This document shows positions 61,285-64,000 of a stretch of 64,000 bases of DNA, piece by piece. Origin of the DNA: Aromatoleum anaerobium (GTDB lineage: Bacteria; Pseudomonadota; Gammaproteobacteria; Burkholderiales; Rhodocyclaceae); contig NZ_WTVG02000037.1 in assembly GCF_012910705.2 (NCBI RefSeq), positions 62,001 through 126,000 on the forward strand, given 5' to 3'. The notes under the pieces were generated by a model. That model searched no databases. It was not told where the DNA came from and saw only the letters and a program-made list of their open reading frames with translations. The stretch's first letter is position 1. The number at the start of each line of letters is the position of its first letter. A program made the translations under genes and the position numbers.

Positions 61285-62517
61285 CTAACGCTTGCTGCCG
61301 CGCACCACGCTCGGAGCGACGAGGATCGTGCCGAACCGCGCAAGGTAGATCACGAAGGCCGCTATCCATGCCAGCGCAGCGACCGCGACCGCCCATGCGC
61401 CGAGATCGTGGACCGTCACCGCCAGCCGGACCAGGGCTGCGGCGAACAACAGCACGCCGGCGACGCGCATCGCGTGCGGCAGCGCGAGCGGGCGGCCAGT
61501 GTGGCGCAGGCTCACGCGCACCATCAGGCCGATCATCATCATGCCGAGGCTGCCGACGGTGAAGGCGTGCAGCCACGCGGCTTCCGCGACGACGCCGGTG
61601 AGTTCCGCGGCGGCTTTCAGCGCGAACGCGAAAATCAGCCACGCGAAGCCGAGGTGCATGACGAGGACGAGCGGCACGTCGGCGACGCGCCAGCCCTGCC
61701 AGCGTGCGACGCGCCACGCGTGGACGGCCGTGCAGGCGAGCGCCGCAGTGCCGGTCCAGTGCGCCGGTGCGCCGGCGAGATCGAGCCCGGCGAGCACGAC
61801 CACGACGACGACTGCCGCGGCATCGAGGCCGGCACGGAACGGCGCCTGGTCGCCGCGGCCTTTCTCGCGCAGCGCGTTGCCGGTGAAGATCGGCGTGAGG
61901 AGGCCGCCTTTGAGCACGTACAGCACGATCACCGCATAGACGCCGGCGCGCAGGCCGAGGCCGGCCAGGGCCGGGTCGGCAGCGGCAATTCCGGCGTGAT
62001 AGGCGAGGTTGGCGCCAAAGAGCGCGGCCAGGATCGGCAGCAGCAGCAGGTAGAGCGGGTTCGCCGCGCGCCACAGTTGCGGCGCGAGCATGACGAACAG
62101 CGCGGCGAAAAGCAGGCTGTCGGCGACGGTGACCGACAGCGGCGGCAGCCACGGCGTCGTCCAGCTCGCCAGCCGGCCGGCGAGCCACAGCGCGACCAGC
62201 AGCGCGAGCCGGCCGCCGCGGATTTCCGGCGTGCCGGCCCAGCTCGGCAAGGCGGTCAGCACGATGCCGGTGATGATCGCGGCGGCGAAACCGAAGAGCA
62301 TTTCGTGGCCGTGCCACAGCGCGAGCGGCGTCGCGGCCGAAACCGGCAGGCCCCACGCGCCGAGATACGCGCCCGCCCAGACTGCCATCAGCAGTGGCGC
62401 ATAGAGTGCGCCGAGCAGGTAGAACGGCCGGAAGGCGCTCGCCCATACGGGGGCCGACAGGGACGGGAATGGCGGCGGGGGCATGGGCGGAGCGGGAAAT
62501 TCGACGAGGGGCTTCAT
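61285..62517 (-). CDS. nnrS: NnrS family membrane protein
   Basis: Integral membrane protein of 410 residues with about twelve hydrophobic segments. Hallmarks of NnrS: SAPVWASAFRPFYLLGALYA at the N-terminus, PLALWHGHEMLFGFAAAIIT with the His pair, LLPILAALFGANLAYHAG and GSLGMMMIGLMVRVSLRHTG. NnrS proteins contain heme and copper and are tied to nitric oxide stress in denitrifying bacteria. The start at 62517 is preferred to an in-frame one 33 bases upstream. It overlaps no neighbour and precedes, on the same strand, nothing recognisable. Confidence 0.92.
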   Translation of the reverse strand: MKPLVEFPAPPMPPPPFPSLSAPVWASAFRPFYLLGALYAPLLMAVWAGAYLGAWGLPVSAATPLALWHGHEMLFGFAAAIITGIVLTALPSWAGTPEIRGGRLALLVALWLAGRLASWTTPWLPPLSVTVADSLLFAALFVMLAPQLWRAANPLYLLLLPILAALFGANLAYHAGIAAADPALAGLGLRAGVYAVIVLYVLKGGLLTPIFTGNALREKGRGDQAPFRAGLDAAAVVVVVVLAGLDLAGAPAHWTGTAALACTAVHAWRVARWQGWRVADVPLVLVMHLGFAWLIFAFALKAAAELTGVVAEAAWLHAFTVGSLGMMMIGLMVRVSLRHTGRPLALPHAMRVAGVLLFAAALVRLAVTVHDLGAWAVAVAALAWIAAFVIYLARFGTILVAPSVVRGSKR

Positions 62518-62595
62518 TCTATTCGGCCCCGGGCGGCGCGGCGTGCGCAACGAACATGACGGTGGCCGGGGGAAACGCGTCCGCTCCGCGACGCG

Positions 62596-64000
62596 TCAGG
62601 CCGCGACATGACCCGGCCGGCGGGTTTCTTGCGGCGGCGTGAAAGGCCCGCGGAGAAGGGCTGCGAGCTGGGCGTCGAGCGCGTGGCCTGCCTCGTCGGC
62701 GAGCGCCGCGTCGCGCAGCCGGTGCAGCGTTGCAGCGGCGTCGGCCCGGCCGAGCAGTTGCTCGGCGGCGTCCATCAGCCGGGCGAAGCGTTTGTCGCCG
62801 CGGTCGTGCGTGCCGCTGTAGCCTTTGATGAGCCGGCGGCATTCGAGCACTTCAACGGCAAGCGCGTAGTCGGCGGCAGCGATGCGCGTCGTGCGCGCGA
62901 GCCAGTCGTGCATGTGCGCGGTCTCGATCGCGTGGCGCAGCGTGCCGCGGCGGAACCGCCGCATGCCAGCCGCGCAGTACAGCGCGACGAACCCCGTCAG
63001 CGTGCCGGTTTTGACGCGCCGGCCATGCTCGACGCGGCGGCGGATGAAGCCGCCGAACGCTTTCGATTTCTCGAGTCGGCGCCCGAGCCGCGCCGGCAAC
63101 GTGCCGCAGATCTCCTCGAGCCGCGGGTGCATGAATTCAGTCGTGTAGACGAGCTGGTCAGATTTCGCCCCGACTTCGTTCCGGACGCGCGCAAAGCGGC
63201 TGCCGCGCGTCTTGAGGTCGGCGACGCGGATCACGTCGTCGTAGCTCATCGCGACTGCGACGTGCCGGGCCGCGGCGCGCGTCAGCGCCCAGTCGTGCGC
63301 GCTGCCGCCGCTGCGCTCGTCGAGCTCGCGCAGGGTGCCGAGCGTCTGCAGGTATTCGGCCGCGTAGGCGAGGTCCTGGAAGTCGATCAGGCGGCGCAGG
63401 CCGGCGACGAGCATCGGCTGTGCGGCCGCCGGGAAGTCGCGTTTCACGGCGTCGAGCAGCGCCTGCGCCTGCGGACTGGCCGCGCGCTCGGGGACGTCCG
63501 GCAGCGGCCGGGCGGTGTCGAGCGGGGCCGGCTCCGCGGGCGCCGCGGCGGCCGCATCGAAGCCGAGCGCGAACGCGCGCAGGCTCGCCTCGACGCCGAC
63601 GCCGACGCCGCCGTCGCGGATCGTGTCCTCGAACGCGGCGCGCGCGAACGGCAGCACTTTGGCGCCCGCGATCGCGCCGAACAGGCTCGCCGAGATCACG
63701 CTGCCGGCGCGCTCGGCCATCTGCTGCAGATCGAAGCACAGCAGCCGCTTCGCCGCCGCGCGCCCCGCGTCGACGACCTTGTTCGGGTCAGCGATGCCGT
63801 TGCCCGGCGCGGCTTTCTCGGCGACCGCGTAGCTGCGGTGCGTCGAGGTGATCAGCGTCGTGCGCTCCGGCGTCACGAGGCCGCGCTGCATCGCGCGCCC
63901 GGCCTCCATCAGCTCGGCGGCGACGACGAGATCAACGTCGCCGGGCGTCGGCATCATCGCGAGCACCGGCGCCCGGCCTGCCGCGTGCGCGGCCGACTCG
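62596..64000 (-). CDS. Indolepyruvate:ferredoxin oxidoreductase, beta-subunit type (partial, runs off the right edge)
   Basis: At least 467 residues of a larger protein whose 5' end lies beyond the window; the frame is open to base 64000 (HAAGRAPVLAMMPTPGDVDL at the edge). Recognisable gamma/beta-subunit features: DVDLVVAAELMEAGRAMQRG, TLITSTHRSYAVAEKAAPGN, then SVISASLFGAIAGAKVLPFA. The C-terminal ~280 residues, helical and Arg-rich, are the extra region seen in the long beta-subunit family of Betaproteobacteria. With a TPP-binding alpha subunit it would oxidise indolepyruvate or related aryl 2-oxoacids to acyl-CoA with ferredoxin. The partner should lie to the right. Confidence 0.87.
   Translation of the reverse strand, partial: ESAAHAAGRAPVLAMMPTPGDVDLVVAAELMEAGRAMQRGLVTPERTTLITSTHRSYAVAEKAAPGNGIADPNKVVDAGRAAAKRLLCFDLQQMAERAGSVISASLFGAIAGAKVLPFARAAFEDTIRDGGVGVGVEASLRAFALGFDAAAAAPAEPAPLDTARPLPDVPERAASPQAQALLDAVKRDFPAAAQPMLVAGLRRLIDFQDLAYAAEYLQTLGTLRELDERSGGSAHDWALTRAAARHVAVAMSYDDVIRVADLKTRGSRFARVRNEVGAKSDQLVYTTEFMHPRLEEICGTLPARLGRRLEKSKAFGGFIRRRVEHGRRVKTGTLTGFVALYCAAGMRRFRRGTLRHAIETAHMHDWLARTTRIAAADYALAVEVLECRRLIKGYSGTHDRGDKRFARLMDAAEQLLGRADAAATLHRLRDAALADEAGHALDAQLAALLRGPFTPPQETRRPGHVAA

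Overview
The window is high-GC DNA (by eye roughly 65-70%) from a betaproteobacterium, most likely a Rhodocyclales member of the Azoarcus/Aromatoleum/Thauera type. The reasons are a bifunctional salicylyl-CoA/2-aminobenzoyl-CoA monooxygenase-reductase, an NnrS protein (usual in denitrifiers), the end of an indolepyruvate:ferredoxin oxidoreductase-type gene, and molybdo-hydroxylase maturation genes. The genus is inferred from gene content, not from a marker gene. No rRNA, tRNA or CRISPR array was seen.

Layout. 0.2-15 kb, minus strand: a metal-resistance block. It holds a Met-rich exported protein, a VapBC-type toxin-antitoxin pair with a palindromic operator, and two back-to-back heavy-metal RND efflux systems: cusF-cusC-cusB-cusA (copper/silver, ligand methionines present), then a czcC/B/A-like set with two small His-rich exported proteins. 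A matching cop-box-like motif lies upstream of both the Met-rich gene and cusF. 15-18.5 kb: the monooxygenase-reductase and a zeta-toxin-like ATPase with a small partner. 18.7-22.2 kb: an orphan Anbu proteasome-like peptidase, a Gln/Gly/Tyr-repeat BON protein and a fused SpeD-SpeE polyamine enzyme. 22.3-28.7 kb: a three-gene signalling operon (CheB-CheR-PAS, PAS-GGDEF-EAL, CheB).

28.8-44.5 kb is a rearranged, partly foreign region. Two near-identical ~1.5 kb copies of a BON-SRPBCC gene flank a cobalamin cluster (cobD, cobC, cobO, cobB). The cluster carries two deletion scars, the first codons of a SUMT gene and of cobQ, and it begins next to a truncated copy of an SRPBCC gene whose intact version lies 13.5 kb away. 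Between the second copy and that intact gene is a lower-GC island: an AIPR-type phage-resistance protein, a short tyrosine recombinase, an attI-like and attC-like integron relic with cassette-type small genes, a HEPN-like protein and a ClpP-like exported protein.

44.5-49.2 kb: a methyltransferase, a Fur-box-controlled pair of small genes, and a bacterioferritin gene cut by a complete ISAs1-family element with a perfect 10-bp target duplication. 49.5-58.2 kb, plus strand: a ferredoxin-like ORF, a cyclase-family hydrolase, an OYE/FAD oxidoreductase, a RidA-like protein and maturation genes for a molybdenum hydroxylase. These include an unusual MeaB-XdhC fusion, the other half of XdhC, a MoeA-MocA fusion and a NifU-like scaffold; the hydroxylase itself is not in the window. 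58.2-64 kb: a periplasmic binding protein with a chemoreceptor, NnrS, and the 3' part of an indolepyruvate oxidoreductase-type gene that runs off the right edge.
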